NCBI GenBank assembly: GCA_030374765.1
Contig: JARGXX010000138.1
Location: 310,001 to 374,000 of the forward strand
Source of the DNA: Agarophyton chilense
Lineage: Eukaryota; Rhodophyta; Florideophyceae; Gracilariales; Gracilariaceae
Length of the DNA stretch: 64,000 bases
Direction: 5' to 3'
Shown here: positions 31,600 through 44,049 of the stretch, piece after piece
Layout: each line of letters opens with the position of its first letter
Position numbering within the stretch: position 1 is the first letter of the stretch
Translations under genes and position numbers: made by a program
Notes under the pieces: generated by a model
Told to the model about the DNA's origin: nothing
What the model saw: only the letters and a program-made list of their open reading frames with translations
The model's database searches: none

Positions 31600-33538
31600 T
31601 GCGCACGCAAATGTTTTGCAAAAAAAAAAACGTCGGATGCGCGCACCTAATTGTGCGTACAGAGAATATTATATTGTAACGAGTCCTTTCTTGCGTAACC
31701 TGTCACGGGCGGTGACAGTATTGTGACTGACGTATTCTCTTCCTTGTGAGAATAATGGCAAGACTTGTATAAGGAACTGTCTATGGACAAGTGTTAAAAT
31801 ATGTTGCTTTTTGCGCGGAACAGCGGGGAATTCGTCATTTTGTATGCTAGAGATACCGGGGGTGTGTAAAATCAAAATTGCTTGAAATAAATAATGAGAT
31901 TTGTAACACTTACACACGTATCATTCGTACAGTTCGCGAAAATTAACACTGTATGGTCGCATGGGAAAATCGACTAGCTGTCAGTGCCATGATGAAGCGA
32001 AAGTATACAATTCTTGAGATTGGCATTTCTAAGAAAGACTCTCTGCTTTTGTTAGGGACTGTTTCTTTTCTTGGGTTCAGAGTGCTTTAGCAACGATGCG
32101 TTTGGCGCCATTTTTTTGTATATTTGTTGAAAACATGTTTAGATCATTTTACCGTTCTCTTTTTTTGGAAATGCTATGATAACTGTTCTGCCACCTTTTT
32201 TCCAAGTACAATGCGCCACTTTCCATTTGTTGTGATCAACTCATTTGGAAGTCAATAACTGACAGAAAAGTCTACTGTACAGTATTCTCGCGGGTGGTGC
32301 GCTCGTCAAGTGCACAAGAACGAAGACCACGTGATTAAAAAGAAATGTGGAAAACATGATGAGATATCATGAAACGTTTCAGATACGCAAACACCAGTTG
32401 CGACTTTGGCGCACACAAGTTGCGACTCGGAACGTTTGGAAGAACACATGGACTTTCTGGTGTGATCTAAAATGAGTCCCAGTCGGAGAGGATGATCAAG
32501 CGTTCTTCGCCTGAGTCACCCAAGGAAGTGCGCTATATGTCTGGAAGATTCGGGGGGGGGGGGGGGGGTTAGCTACCACGTTTCCCACAATTCGTGCTTG
32601 AGATCCTGGAGAACAGCAGTTACTAAACCAAACACATCTAGGCTTTTTAATGTTTCTGGATTTTTTGAACAAGAGGTGATTGATTCCATCGCCGAGCATC
32701 AGCGCCTCAATGCTCGAGAGCAAAGCGATAAATGTGCATCATGCATAACAGTTTTAGCGGAGAAGAAATTTACGAGCTATATAGACTATGAGAACAATTA
32801 CAAAAAAATGGATACTGAATGTAAATCCGATATGGAGGCGCGTGATTCGAAGAACGCGAGGCGCGCACACCGCCGCCGACGTGGAAGAGCATGAGCGTGT
32901 GGGCGGCCCGAGGGACGCGAGAACAGAGGTGCGCCTCCCTGACGGCGCATTGCGAAAGCGCCTAACAGCTTTGGCAACACACATTAACGAACAATTGCCG
33001 GTGTGCAACTAAAGTGTGTCTGCATCGGCTTTCACACCATACGTGTAGTGCCGGATCATCCCTGGTTTGTACTCCTACTTCTGTCCCGACCACCTTGAGG
33101 GGATAGCAAATAGAACGGAGCACTTTGTATAAATATCTTGCGTTGTTTGAATCGTTTTTATCTTGGGTCACGTCTTCACGAGAGCAGATGTCAATGCCCG
33201 CATTTTTTATTGCCAATCCATTTCTAGCCCTGTATGTCAAGGCCTTGAGCAGGCGCCACGCAGAACACTTCTTTTTTTTTCTTTAGTCTGCGGCCCAATG
33301 GCGGCCGTTTTCTTCAAACCTCAATCGTCCCGAATAGACACTTTATGGGCACTGGCCCGTAATCCGTTGGGAACCCGTTTGAGAGAAACAGAGCTGCGGG
33401 GCGAGGCATTGCACAAGTTTGTGTCAGTTGAAAAAGAAACGCTTCATGTGTTGTGCATAACAAACGTGCTATGCGTGAGACTCAACTTCAACTGAGTTGC
33501 CTTGTCTGTTGTTCGCTTCATATTCCATCTAAATCGCC
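31600..33538. other. No supported gene; G17 homopolymer
   Basis: Contains a run of 17 G at 32552-32568 and an A-run at 31620-31631. An open stretch at 32598-32894 (+) starts outside any good context and ends in an Arg-rich tail; I do not call it. Upstream of the next gene a weak TATA-like GCATAACA lies at 33455. Confidence 0.4.
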
Positions 33539-34138
33539 ATGACACTCACACTTTCCTTTCGCTTCTTGTTAAGCCTGCTGCTTCTTTCTAGCCTTGTTGT
33601 CCAGGGCAAAGCAAACACATGTCACGCCGTTCTCCCGCTTCCTCCAGCCCTGATTGGGCGCTCTTTCAGTATGCAAGATGATTGCTACAGACCTATGAGT
33701 TACACATCAGTATCGATCTACAAAAAGATGTTCGTCTTTACTATCAACGAAGGCATCCCTCTGCAATGTCCGGAAGCGTATCTCTTCGTCTTTCGCAAGA
33801 ATCTTAAAGTTCCAATGATTTTCAAATACCCAAAGATCGACGTGAAGCTTTCCGAGATTGAAGGTACGGTATCCGAACATAAAGTGAAAAAGTACTGCGA
33901 GACCAATCAAAATGCTCAAAAGGAGGAACTGTTGCCCTTTTTCCAAACCCGGAGTAAATTTATTAATGTTGTGAGAAACATGATTTCGGCATTCCGAGAG
34001 ATAAGAGATTTCGGGTGCACCGAGGATGCGGATGGTTTTGTTGTACAGGTGTCCGGACGAGCATATGGAAATGCGGACTTGGAGGCTGTTATCAGCTACC
34101 TGTACAATGTGGCCTACCAACATGGCTTCTGCATTTAA
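33539..34138 (+). CDS. Small secreted protein, unknown
   Basis: A 199-residue frame from ATG 33539 (context CGCCATGA). Residues 1-26 are a clear signal peptide (LSFRFLLSLLLLSSLVVQGKA). The mature part has cysteines in CHAVLP, DDCYRP, LQCPEAY, KKYCET, DFGCTED and a final GFCI, so disulfides are likely. No domain recognised. Upstream and downstream spacers hold no partner genes. Secretion to the apoplast or vacuole is inferred from the signal peptide. Confidence 0.8.
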   Translation: MTLTLSFRFLLSLLLLSSLVVQGKANTCHAVLPLPPALIGRSFSMQDDCYRPMSYTSVSIYKKMFVFTINEGIPLQCPEAYLFVFRKNLKVPMIFKYPKIDVKLSEIEGTVSEHKVKKYCETNQNAQKEELLPFFQTRSKFINVVRNMISAFREIRDFGCTEDADGFVVQVSGRAYGNADLEAVISYLYNVAYQHGFCI

Positions 34139-36290
34139 TACTACAACTCCTTGTCAGATACACATTCCAAAACATATTCAATGCTGTATTTCATGGCATT
34201 ATAGACATTCATGGGGAAATGAACATCTCTGGCGAAAAGTCTAAATTCCGAAGCTTAAAAAGAAACCAAAATGGTGGTTTCCGATTTACCTTTGACATAG
34301 TGGTAAAAGCTTTATCGATATCGGCCTGAGCCCCACTGCCAAAAGTGCTTTGGAGAGCTGACCGTTGAAATCTGTCAGCCAGAGTTAAAAAAAAAATCAG
34401 TCCATAGTGGGACGCTGAAGGAATGTCATGAATCGACTTATTTGCATCACAGCTTCTCTTCAGAAAAAGCGAAACAACATCTCTTGGTGAAATCAGATGC
34501 ATAAAATAAGCCCCTAATTCTAACAGAGAGACGGTAGACTAACTTAAAGTTTTCAGAAGCCCTTGTTAAATAAGGGGAAAATCTTGTTTCGGGAAGAACG
34601 GCCGCTTCCAGAACAACCCGTTTCTAATTTGCAAACCTAAAAATCTTGTTCTCTGGCCTAAATTACAAATAAGCAACGTTCTAAGAGCCGCTTTTCACTA
34701 AATCTGTCCTTTCATTGAAGGAGACGACCACGCCACTGCAGATCATTAGCCATCGATGACACCACTCCTCTCCCTCCATCCCGCGCCCCCCGCAGTTCCT
34801 TGTCCGCCGTACTCGCATCAAAATGGCTTCCTGTACAAGGTGCTTCTGCCCCGCACAAGCAGTTACCGTTTCCTGGACTTTCAGTTTCTATTTCGCTGCT
34901 GCTGTACTCGGTCACGTCCGTTTGGACCCTGACAAGGTTTTGTTGAACGAGCGTTGCTGTGTAGACGCCTATTTGTTGCATTTGCATCATTTGCACAAGC
35001 AACAATGATATCATTCATCACTGCGAGTATGCAAAACTGAGTGCGCCTCGTTCTTTGTTGAAAAGAAGATGACATCAGGTGAGTAACCGGCGTTTACGTG
35101 TTATACGTGACATAGAGAGTCGAAAGTTTGCCCTTATGGGCGAATTGGCAATTGCATAGAAAAGAGGTGTTAATCTGCAGAGAAGAAATGATTATCTGAA
35201 AATGGCAAAGCTTTTGGTTAAGTTCGAACTGAGATTTCCCTCTTACATTTACAGAGAGCTTTCGATTAGTTGCTTCAAGCGTCGTCTATATCATTAGCAA
35301 TAGTTTTTATAACTGATACAGAGGTAATTAAAGCTCTGTCTCTTTCTTAACTAGAACGCCAGCCTTTCATAATCGATGAGCTCATTCACTATCAACAAAT
35401 ACGGTAGTAGTTTTGTACTTCCAAATTGGTTCCATCTATCACTATTGTTCCATTAGAATTTGAAGTGCAAAAAAAGAGACGCTGTTTTGATCCAGTATTG
35501 CCTCATTGTAGTACTATGGCAGTTCAAACAGTTAATCCAAAGCTTTTAAAACAGAATTAGCCCATGGCAAAAGTAGATCTCGGGATAGAATTGTTCTCAA
35601 TTGAAGTAGAGTGTTCCAGACGAAGAAATAGAAAAATGCTGATAAATCTTTACAGCGATGATTATGTGTAAACGATAGCAAAAATAGAAAAAATCTCAAA
35701 AGCATAGAAAATGCTTTTGTCGAAGAAAAGCGCACATTCATCTGTAGGAGACACCTTAATGTATGAGTTTGGTAATCACATTTGAATGGTAAAAAAACCT
35801 AAAACGATATGTATTGAGTTACGAAAACAGTTTCTGATAAATAAATCGCAAACTAATTCTCTTGCAATCTACTTAGTATTGAGGTGGACTAAAGTTCACC
35901 AATCCCCTGTACAGGAAAACTATAGGATACCGTTATTACCGGCTGAAGGACTTTTCCTTCGATCAACCACTCTGAAGCTTGATTGAGGTGAAGGACTGCA
36001 TAAACAGTAAGCCGCTTTTCCTCCATAACCTTTTTTTCTTGAGACGATCCCATTTTAGTGTTGGAGTTTCTTGCACACTTTGTTGCAAACCCCAAAAAAC
36101 GTTGTATGAATGAGATACAGGTTGTATTGCGCTACTTTACTTTCAACGTTGCGTAGCTGAGAATCAGTACAACTCTGTATAATATTCATCCCGAGTTTCA
36201 GAAGGTTGGGTTACATGCTAGCCCCAACCCGTAAAGTACCTCTTGAGGTCAATTATTACTACTACTAAAGCGTTTTAACTGGCTATTCTT
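34139..36290. other. No recognisable gene
   Basis: AT-rich spacer. A 61-residue plus frame at 34823-35008 and a 100-residue minus frame over it compete and neither shows a motif. Nothing else identified. Confidence 0.4.
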
Positions 36291-36299
36291 GTTCTTCTT

Positions 36300-38269
36300 A
36301 ACACCCAAAACAAGCCTAGAGAAACAGAAAACGAGTTCTCTGTACGTCTAAACGAGGATTTGCACCTTTTTGGTAATATTAATTCTGCTGGAGAGCGCTA
36401 CTGTACCTGTAAGAATTGGATTTTGCAACCCGTACTCTTGTGCCTCGATAACGACAAAAGCGAAAAAGAACAATGTATATGGAATTATTACAAACCGCTC
36501 AAGCGTGACGAAGATTCCTTTCAAACTTGTATCTATTTTCAAACGTCCAGGTAGACCAAGGCGTGGGTGATGCACACAACGTCGCCATCTAAATCGCTGG
36601 TGGCGAGTAGGAACCTCCAATGAGATTTCGACAGAGCCAAAGTAGATCGCAGCAATATGTTTTCTGTTCCAGGACACCCATGAATAACGGATGTCTTCGA
36701 TGACAGGGTTGAAGAACATACTCCGCTTTTCGCAGCTCCACCCGTGTCCGAGAAATTCATGTTTTGTATACGAACTCGAGCACTTGAAAGCGTGGTGTAG
36801 GACGGAGCAATACCCGCTTTGCAGTGGACTTCACGGAAACTCGTTCCGGTTTGGACTCCGTTTCAACGAGCTATGACCGGATAACCCCCGTGAAATAACT
36901 CGAGAAACTCGACTTCGGACATGTGTCAGAATTACACTGAGAATGTCTCCGTCACATGTTACGAGAATTTAGAGAAATATAAGATTGCTCTCTTGGAGAG
37001 ATTATTACAACGAAACGCCCGATACACTTGTTGCCGAACGCTACACTGGTTGCTCAACACCCTTGTAGAGCAGGCCATGAGGCTCGTTAACAGGAAGTTC
37101 CATTTCGAGAGAATGCTCCGACCTGAAGTGATCCAAATGGTTCAGTCTCAGTGGGTATCTCCAGTTTTGATTGCTTCCCAAGTTGGTCGGTTATGGCGTT
37201 TCTGTATCGACTACGGTGGCCTGAACAACGTAGTCGTCAAAGAGGTGTATCTAATTCGCTTTATTGATGATTACACCGATCCACGAGTCACTGTTACATT
37301 TGGTTTGGCTTTGAAATCGAATTAGGGATACTGAAAAGTTCATTTCAGAAACTTGGACCAGGAGAAGTGTGCTTTCGGCTGTCATTCTAGACTCTACCGT
37401 TTCAAGCGGATGCCTTTTGGTCTGACCAATGACTATGCTACCTTTCAGCATGCTCTGGATATCCTATTGGCCCACCTTAAGTTTCATTTCTGTTTGGTCT
37501 ATGTGAACAATATCATAGTTTTCTTAAAGAATCAGGATGACCACCTGACCATTTCAGGAACATTTAGACCATTTTACGTGAAGCTAGAATTACACTCAAG
37601 TTAGGAAAATGTAACTTCCGCACAGATACTATAGAGCATACGGGTCACATTATCCGTACTAGACAGGTGATTATCGAGAAAGCTGGAGTGTAATAGCTTT
37701 GCCTAGTGAAGTAATCTATAACTCAGAAGAAATTGCGCATTTTTCAAGAATTAATCAACGTCTACCGACGACTTTTACCGAACTTTGCGAACATCGCCCA
37801 GCCCTTAAACGCGCTTCTGCGGAAATATCAACCATCTAAGTTTGAAACCTTCACGACCGCCGAGACAGATGCTTCTAATTCTCTTCTTGAGGCCATCAAA
37901 TCACAACCGATTTTATCGTTGCCGAACCCCGGAATATTGGTTGCAGTGAACACAGAAGCCAGTGACTACTATGTAAGCCGTGCCTTGTTTCAAATAAATC
38001 AGGAAGAAGGACGGAACCTCATTGGGAATTGGTCTTTTTCGCTAAGTGTCGACGAACGCAAATACTTCGTGTGGAAGGAAAAGTGCCCCGCCGTTTTGTA
38101 GGCCTCCTCTGCTCCGCGACCCTGCCTCATAAGTATGAATTTTTCTGTTCAAAAAGATCACTACTCCTTAAGATTGCTCTTAACCGTCTCGAAAATACCA
38201 GGCCGCTTAATGAGTTGGAGACTGTGCCTAGCGAAATATGACCTTGAAGTGCTCACCAAGAAAGGCATT
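36300..38269 (+). mobile_element. Ty3-type pol fossil (RT, RNase H)
   Basis: Translations give, in order, SQWVSPVLIASQ...RFCIDYGGLN (RT), FKRMPFGLTNDYATFQHALD and CLVYVNNIIVF (RT core), YRRLLPNFANIAQPLNALLR (connection/RNase H start) and YDLEVLTKKG (RNase H end). The element is old and broken in many places. It ends at the outer LTR end of the minus-strand element at 38270 and seems to resume at 47626, so it was the target of that insertion. Confidence 0.8.
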
Positions 38270-38563
38270 TGTAACGCAATGACGGGTTAAGTCAGCGCAC
38301 GGGTCTCGACCGGTGGTAGCATGGTAGAGCGGGTCCTAAGGTTCGAATCCTTGATGGCGGCACTCCCAAGAGTACTTGGTTCAATGGGCTGGCGTTTACT
38401 GCGGAGATCTCCTGGGCACTGTAGTTTTAATCTATTACACTAATAGAATTAAATTAATAATCTACATGAGTCCACCTGAGGTTGACTCGTACACGTGTCA
38501 CCTGCAAGATCCTTCAGGGCCCGGCGGCTTACAGAGTTCAACCGCTATCACCGCTCCTTCACA
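38270..38563 (-). repeat. 3' LTR of the chromovirus, with tRNA-like boxes
   Basis: About 294 bp. The outer end (TGTAACGCAATGACGGGTT on the plus strand) recurs at 46361, the inner end GCTCCTTCACA recurs at 47615-47625. Near the outer end, GGTAGCATGGTAGAGCGGG (38315-38333) and GGTTCGAATCC (38340-38350) resemble tRNA gene A and B boxes in plus orientation. Confidence 0.75.
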
Positions 38564-38577
38564 TATCTCCCTCCTTA
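38564..38577 (-). other. Polypurine tract of the chromovirus
   Basis: On the minus strand TAAGGAGGGAGATA stands directly before the 3' LTR start TGTGAAGG. It is nearly the same as the tract of the element at 18481-26852. Confidence 0.8.
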
Positions 38578-38649
38578 GGATTCGACCGTCACAGCAAAGT
38601 CCAAATTGCCTCACACCTTCCTGGGGGTCTGGCTCTAGTTGGACCTATG

Positions 38650-39502
38650 GATGAACCTCCAATCTTGCCTTCGGGGCCGGAACGTCGTGATCCTGAGCGT
38701 TCTAATGGCCTTTGGCGCCAGGTTGGTAATTAGTTCACCTTAGGTACTGTACGCGCACCGAAGAGGGGTGGGGGGGTTCCTTGCCGCTTTTCCTATCCTC
38801 CGATATTGCTTTGGCGACTTTATTCGCGTCGTCCGCCGTGGACAACGGTGCGCACTTCGTCCTTTCGGGGTGACTTCGGTTATCCTGCCCTATTCGGTTT
38901 CATCTTCCGTCCTTTCCGTCGCGGTATTCCTCCAGTGGTCGCGCGCGATGCCGCAATCGCCTTATATGCCCGTCGGATACGGTCTTCTCCCTTCGGACTT
39001 TATCCGTTCCGTCGGTTTTCCTATGCATTTCCGGCGGACCAACCTGTGGGCAGCGGCACCGTGGCTTCGAACAACCAAGCCGGGAGCTCCTCGGTATACC
39101 GAGTGGTCTATGAACGCCCCGGGGACCGCTTTGACCATACCATCGGACGGAGTCCGCGAGCAGTGCGTCATGTCATTCTGCCGTACCGTTGGTATTATTG
39201 CCTTGATGGAAATTGTAACAGTCCTGGGAAATGCTTGCTCCTGGGCGCGCCGCTCAGTGCGCTACGCCGCGGTTGTCCAACAAGGTCAGGATCTGAAGAC
39301 CGCCACGGTCAATATCCTACGGCAGAATGCACAGGTGATGTCCCAGAGGGTTTCGGCCGACTTGGATACACGGCATGGTCTAAATTTGATTGACCGGGAG
39401 GATTCCGATGGTGACAATAGTTCCACCGCTGAATTTACGCCAAAGAAGCGTGCTCAGCTCGCTCGCGGGGGCCGGTTCAGGGGGTCCAGTTGGCTCCTCT
39501 GA
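38650..39502 (+). other. Antisense coding stretch of the chromovirus, broken
   Basis: Between the integrase end and the polypurine tract the plus strand (antisense to pol) holds long open stretches, the largest 244 codons (38768-39502), with a hydrophobic segment VGIIALMEIVTVLGNA and a polar, acidic C-terminal end. The place and direction match the antisense frame of the other element (24005-25861), but I see no clear sequence similarity. The stretch appears broken. Confidence 0.5.
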
Positions 39503-39757
39503 TGATCCTAGTCCCGGTTTCGCTCCTGCAGGTTCCGATGAGGACGACGGAGTTACTCCTGCGCCGCCCCAGTGAGTCCCGTTGGTGTTCATAGCGCTTC
39601 CGCAAACCTTGAGGTCTTACCGCGGGCTGTTAGGCCTCTATTAGTTACTCGAATAAGTTAAATAAAGTAGTGCTTGTGCTTTCCCAAGGTCTTTCTTGTC
39701 TCTCAAATGTCCGTGTTCCGGGAAGGCGCCCAATCTTGAGAGCGTCCTGGGTCTTCC

Positions 39758-41467
39758 TCAGGTGTCTCCGAAGGACTGAATTTGTTCCCTGATGCAGGAG
39801 CTACGACGAACCGTCGTGTCGGAAGGCGGTTTTGGAGGCGTTTTGGGATTATTCGGGCCAATGGTTGTATTATTCGGACCAATGGGTGCCCCCTTCTGAA
39901 GGCCGCGCTCCGAGTGGCTGATTCTGCGCCAATAACGGGCGATGAAATTTGCCGGAATGGTTTGAGGCTCTTGCCAAGTATCTTCCTCAGGTGTGTAGCC
40001 GAACCAACGGACGCGATAGCGCATAGTCCCATCTTCTCCCATACCGGCGGAGATGATGCGCTCAATCACATATTCCGGTTGGTGTTCATCCTCCGGAACG
40101 AGAGTGTGGTCCAGAGGGGCGAATCCATCGGAGTCGGTTGGGAGCGATGGGTCATAGTAGTTGGCATTGACCATCGTGTCCGTGGGTCTAGTCGAGTCCT
40201 CGGGAACAGCCTTAGGGGGTGTGGGGACTTGAGTGTCGACCTGAGGTCGTGGTGCTTCCGTTGGGCCAGGGGGTTGGGACGTTTGTGGTCCGGAGGAACT
40301 GGGAGCTCGTGTCACGCGGTTAATAAACGTATCCTGTAGGCCGTCAATGAGTAAAGTGATGGTGTGATCATTGGCCTTAAGGACTTTGTATGGTTTTGTC
40401 AAGCGGAGTAAGAGCTTCCGCGTAGTTTCCTCGAGTTCTTCACTGTCCTTCGGTGGCCGGTCCAGGTAAACCAGATCTCCATTCCCAAAGGTAGGTGTGA
40501 TCCAAACGGCTTTGTCGAAGTTGGGCTTGTAGAGCCGTTGGGCTTTGGTTAGTACAGTTCTGGCCGATTGGCGCATACGGTCAATGCGTCGGCGCGAGTA
40601 GTGCTTCGCCTGTGTAGGAGTCATCTCTTCGGTTATGTACTGGGGTATGATAGACTCCTGAAGATCAACAGCTATCGGCGGCGGTGCTCTCGCTAGCGTT
40701 AAGTCGAAAGACGTTGTCCCTGTGGAAGCGTGCACCTGCGTGTTGTAGGAATAAACCAGTGGCTCAACATATTCGTCCCAGTCGAATTGGTGCTCCGAAA
40801 CGTAGTACGCCAATCGGTCCAGAAGGGTGCGCTTGAAGCGTTCGGCTTGGCCATTGGTTTGTGGGTGGTACGCCGTGGTGGTCACATGTTTGATATCTAA
40901 GGTAGCAAAGACATGAGAGAAGAATTTGGGTACAAACTGGCTGCCGTTATCCGTAAGGAGGTAGAATGGCATGCCATATGGATATACCCAGTGGGACAAG
41001 AAGGCCGTGGCGACATCCGTGGCCGTTGTCTTTCCTAGGGGTAGGGCTCGGACAAGTTTGGTAGACCTATCGGTTATAACAAAAACAAACAGTTTCCCAT
41101 GGGACGACATAGGCGAAGGCCGAAATAAATCCATTGCGAAAAATTCCATTGAACCTGCGGCGGGGAAGAGCTTCAGTTTGGCCTGATGGTTGGCGCAAGA
41201 CCCGCGGATCTGTGCGCACAATACACGGTTCCGTGCGGTTTGCCATAGGTTCTTCGCCATCAGTGGCCAGTAGAATAACTTCCTTAGGGTCTGGTACATT
41301 CGTCGGCCTCCAGGATGACCAGCTAAGCGGGGGGAATGGGCGAGGTATGGGAATCGCGCCCTTATCGAAGTTGGTATTACCCGTTGGAGTGCGCCATCCA
41401 GCGGTGAGCGGCGACATAGTAGTCCAAATCGGTCATAGTCGAACAGGCATCCTGGGGTTCCTACCAA
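39758..41467 (-). mobile_element. Chromovirus integrase and chromodomain
   Basis: A 569-residue stretch with the zinc-binding end (HPGGRRMYQTLRKLFYWPLM), the integrase core (DLFRPSP, VFVITDRSTKLVRALPL, LTDNGSQFVPKFF, TAYHPQTNGQAERFKRTLL) and a C-terminal chromodomain (PEYVIERIISAG...RYRVRWFGYTPEEDTWQEP). Integrase inserts the cDNA; the chromodomain targets it to marked nucleosomes. This is the best-kept part of the element. Confidence 0.9.
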
Positions 41468-41599
41468 TTGGGCTGTTTCCTTTCAGTATTCGTCTTCGAC
41501 CTGCGCCTGTAGGAGTTCCTCAATAGTTCTAGGTAGGAGCTCTTTTTCCTTCGGTGTTATCGCATTAACCTGAGGTCGTGCCGAATTGGGCGGTACTGT

Positions 41600-42972
41600 C
41601 TACCAGTCCAATAGGTGTAATTCGTTCTTTTTTACCTCAGGATCCCCCGATTGCACCTTACCCATAAGGTCATCTGTTTTCGTGTAGTCCTGACGTCCAT
41701 CATCTGTAAAGGGGATGGGAATTAGGTCGTCCGATGGGGTGTCATCAGTTCCGTCGGTAATGATTCGCGACAGGGCATCTGCTGCCTGGTGTTTGATGCC
41801 TCGCCTATAGGTTATCTCGTAGTCATATTCTGACAGCCTGAGGCGCCACCTAGCGAGGCCACTCGATGCATCGGTCATATTGAGTAACCAGCGGAGTGAA
41901 TCATGGTCTGTCCTACTGGTAAACCTGGTTCCCTCGAGTACGGACGGAGTGTCAATACGGACCATACGATGGCTGGACATTCCTTTTCGGTCGTACTAGA
42001 GTTTCGCTCCGCGCTGGTGAGCGTTCTGCTCCAGTAGCCAATAGGTCGATAGTCCTTCGGTGACTCCTGTTCCTGTAGCAGTGCACAACCCACTTGGACA
42101 TCAGAGGCATCTGTGTCCAAGAAAAAAGGCTTATTGGGCTTTGGTAAAACCAATATGGGTGGGTTCAGCAATTTGTCCTTTAGGGTCTGAAATGCTTCGT
42201 ACTGGTCGTCCATAAGGGCTTCGAACTCCGAACGTGTTCCCTTCTTCAGCATCGCGTTGAGAGGGGCCGAGATCTTGGCAAACCCTTGGATGAACCGTCG
42301 ATAAACGTTGCACAAGCCCACGAAGGATCGTAGTTCCTTGTGGGTCTTAGGAGACTTAGCCTGGCGAATCCCATTCGTTGTCCGTGTGGTCACCTTTACC
42401 TTTCCTGGGAGGACGACGTGACCAAGATAGTCCACTGAGGCCTGGAAGAAAGCGCATTTGCGGAGTTTCGGTGCTACTCCAGGGTCCTGTAGGATTGTTA
42501 GCACCTTCTTCACGTGGCGAAAGTGTTCCTTTACGGCCCGTGAGAAGATTATAACGTCACCCATATAGACCAGGGCTAAATTCCATTTGACTCTGGACAG
42601 TATAATGTCCATTACCCGTTGGAACGTGGCTGGTGCATTCTTCAAACCAAAGGGCATGCAAATAAATCTGAACAGACCTTCATGGGTGGTAAAGGTTGTC
42701 AGCGCTCTCGCGTCTTCGGCCAAAGGGATTTGCCAATATTCCTAGTTAGCGTCCAGTGTGGTAAATACAATAGCTTCGCGTAAGGAATCCCGACAGCCGT
42801 CCATGTGGCGCATCGGGTATGAGTCCCTCTTGGTTACTGCGTTCAGCTTCCTGTAGTCGACACAGAACCTGACGGAGCCATCTTTCCTCGCCACAAGGAC
42901 AAGGGGACTTGCCCATTCGGATTGGTTTGGAGGCACCGGCTCTATGACTTGAGATTTGCGCATCTTTTCCAT
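41600..42972 (-). mobile_element. Chromovirus reverse transcriptase and RNase H
   Basis: RT signatures are SEWASPLVLVARKDGSVRFCVDY, FICMPFGLKNAPATFQRVMD and a LVYM-D-VIIF catalytic region. The connection and RNase H follow (FLDTDASDVQVGCALLQ, DHDSLRWLLNM, YEITYRRGIKHQAADALSRI). Order and spacing are typical of Ty3 pol. The region is broken in a few places. Confidence 0.85.
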
Positions 42973-43176
42973 CTGGTCGGCGACAATTTCCCCACGCTTA
43001 AGGCCGGTACGATATGGGTGCTGGAACTGTGGTCTAGCATGATCCTGAAGGTCAATGCGGTGTGTAGTGGCTCTGATTGTGCCCTATCTATCTGGCCACA
43101 TGGCATGGTATTCCCTGAGGAGATCAAGTACCTGGGGCCTATAGGATTCGAATTATTCGCCGATGGCGATCGTCCC

Positions 43177-43887
43177 CTACCAAGAGTCGACGTCCTCGTC
43201 GGGAGTTGGCGTCGCACGATTATCCATTTGAGCCTCCATAATGGCCACGGGCGCAGGTAGAGTGATACCAACCACTGTACCTTTAGGTAACCGCACGGGT
43301 TTATCTCGGAAGTTGCTGATTGTGACCAAAAAGGACCTGTTCGGGTGGATGTCCATTACTCCATTGGCCATCAAGGTAAGGTGCTTCAGAACCGTTTTCG
43401 GGTGGTTCTGAATCGTTACGAGACTTGAGGACCGGGAATGGACCGATACAGCGATTTGGGTTATCGGCGGTATCGTTATGGCCTTTGACAGGCAAACCTT
43501 ATTGGACTTCGTGTTTTCGGAGACAACCGCTCGTTTGCGGTTAGCTTCTGGCCCTGGGACTGAACCAGTTATGGAGATGGAAGGTGCGCGGTAAAACGCG
43601 ACTTTCCTAAGGCCTGGACAAATAGCCTTAACGTATTGGTCGATAAAGAAGGTCCCTAGGATTGCCTCGGCGCCCAAGCTAGGACATACAAGAAACCACG
43701 TGCGGACTTTGAATTGTCCTGCCTGGAGGTAGAGTGGTACTATCCCTTTAAGGTCCATTGGTCTACGAGACGCATCGGTAATCCTTGGGGTCTTCCTTGG
43801 CTGAACGAAGTCTTGCCAACCCAGTGGCAGCAGCTTGGGATGGACAAAGTTGGGACCAGCGCCTGTGTCCAATATAGCTGTGGTCAC
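43177..43887 (-). mobile_element. Chromovirus aspartic protease region
   Basis: The stretch begins TTAILDTGAGPNFVHP, the DTGA active-site loop of retroviral-type proteases, followed by LKGIVPLYLQAG and LGAEAILGTFFIDQY (the flap and ILG region). It would cut the Gag-Pol polyprotein. Confidence 0.8.
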
Positions 43888-44023
43888 TCGAGAGTTGTTA
43901 TAACGAAGTCCTATGGTTACTCGGACTTTATAGATCTCTTTCCTGAGGATGCAGACGGGGTCGTTACTGTGTTCTAATTGTGGTTCATCCTGAGTGGTCC
44001 ATTGTGGGTGGTTTGTGTTGGGA

Positions 44024-44049
44024 GGTGAGGAGCTCTTTGGCTCCTCACC
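44024..44049. other. Perfect 10-bp stem hairpin between gag and protease
   Basis: GGTGAGGAGC and GCTCCTCACC flank a six-base loop. It lies in the stretch between the end of gag and the protease of the minus-strand chromovirus, the place where Ty3-type elements often control Gag to Pol expression. Confidence 0.6.

Noticed and set aside
32598-32894. 98-codon plus frame
   Set aside because: Weak start, Arg-rich end caused by GC-rich repeats; no homology recognised.
34712-35014. 100-codon minus frame and 61-codon plus frame
   Set aside because: They overlap on opposite strands; neither has motif, signal peptide or promoter support.
38312-38350. tRNA gene
   Set aside because: A- and B-box-like strings are too close together and no acceptor stem can be formed.
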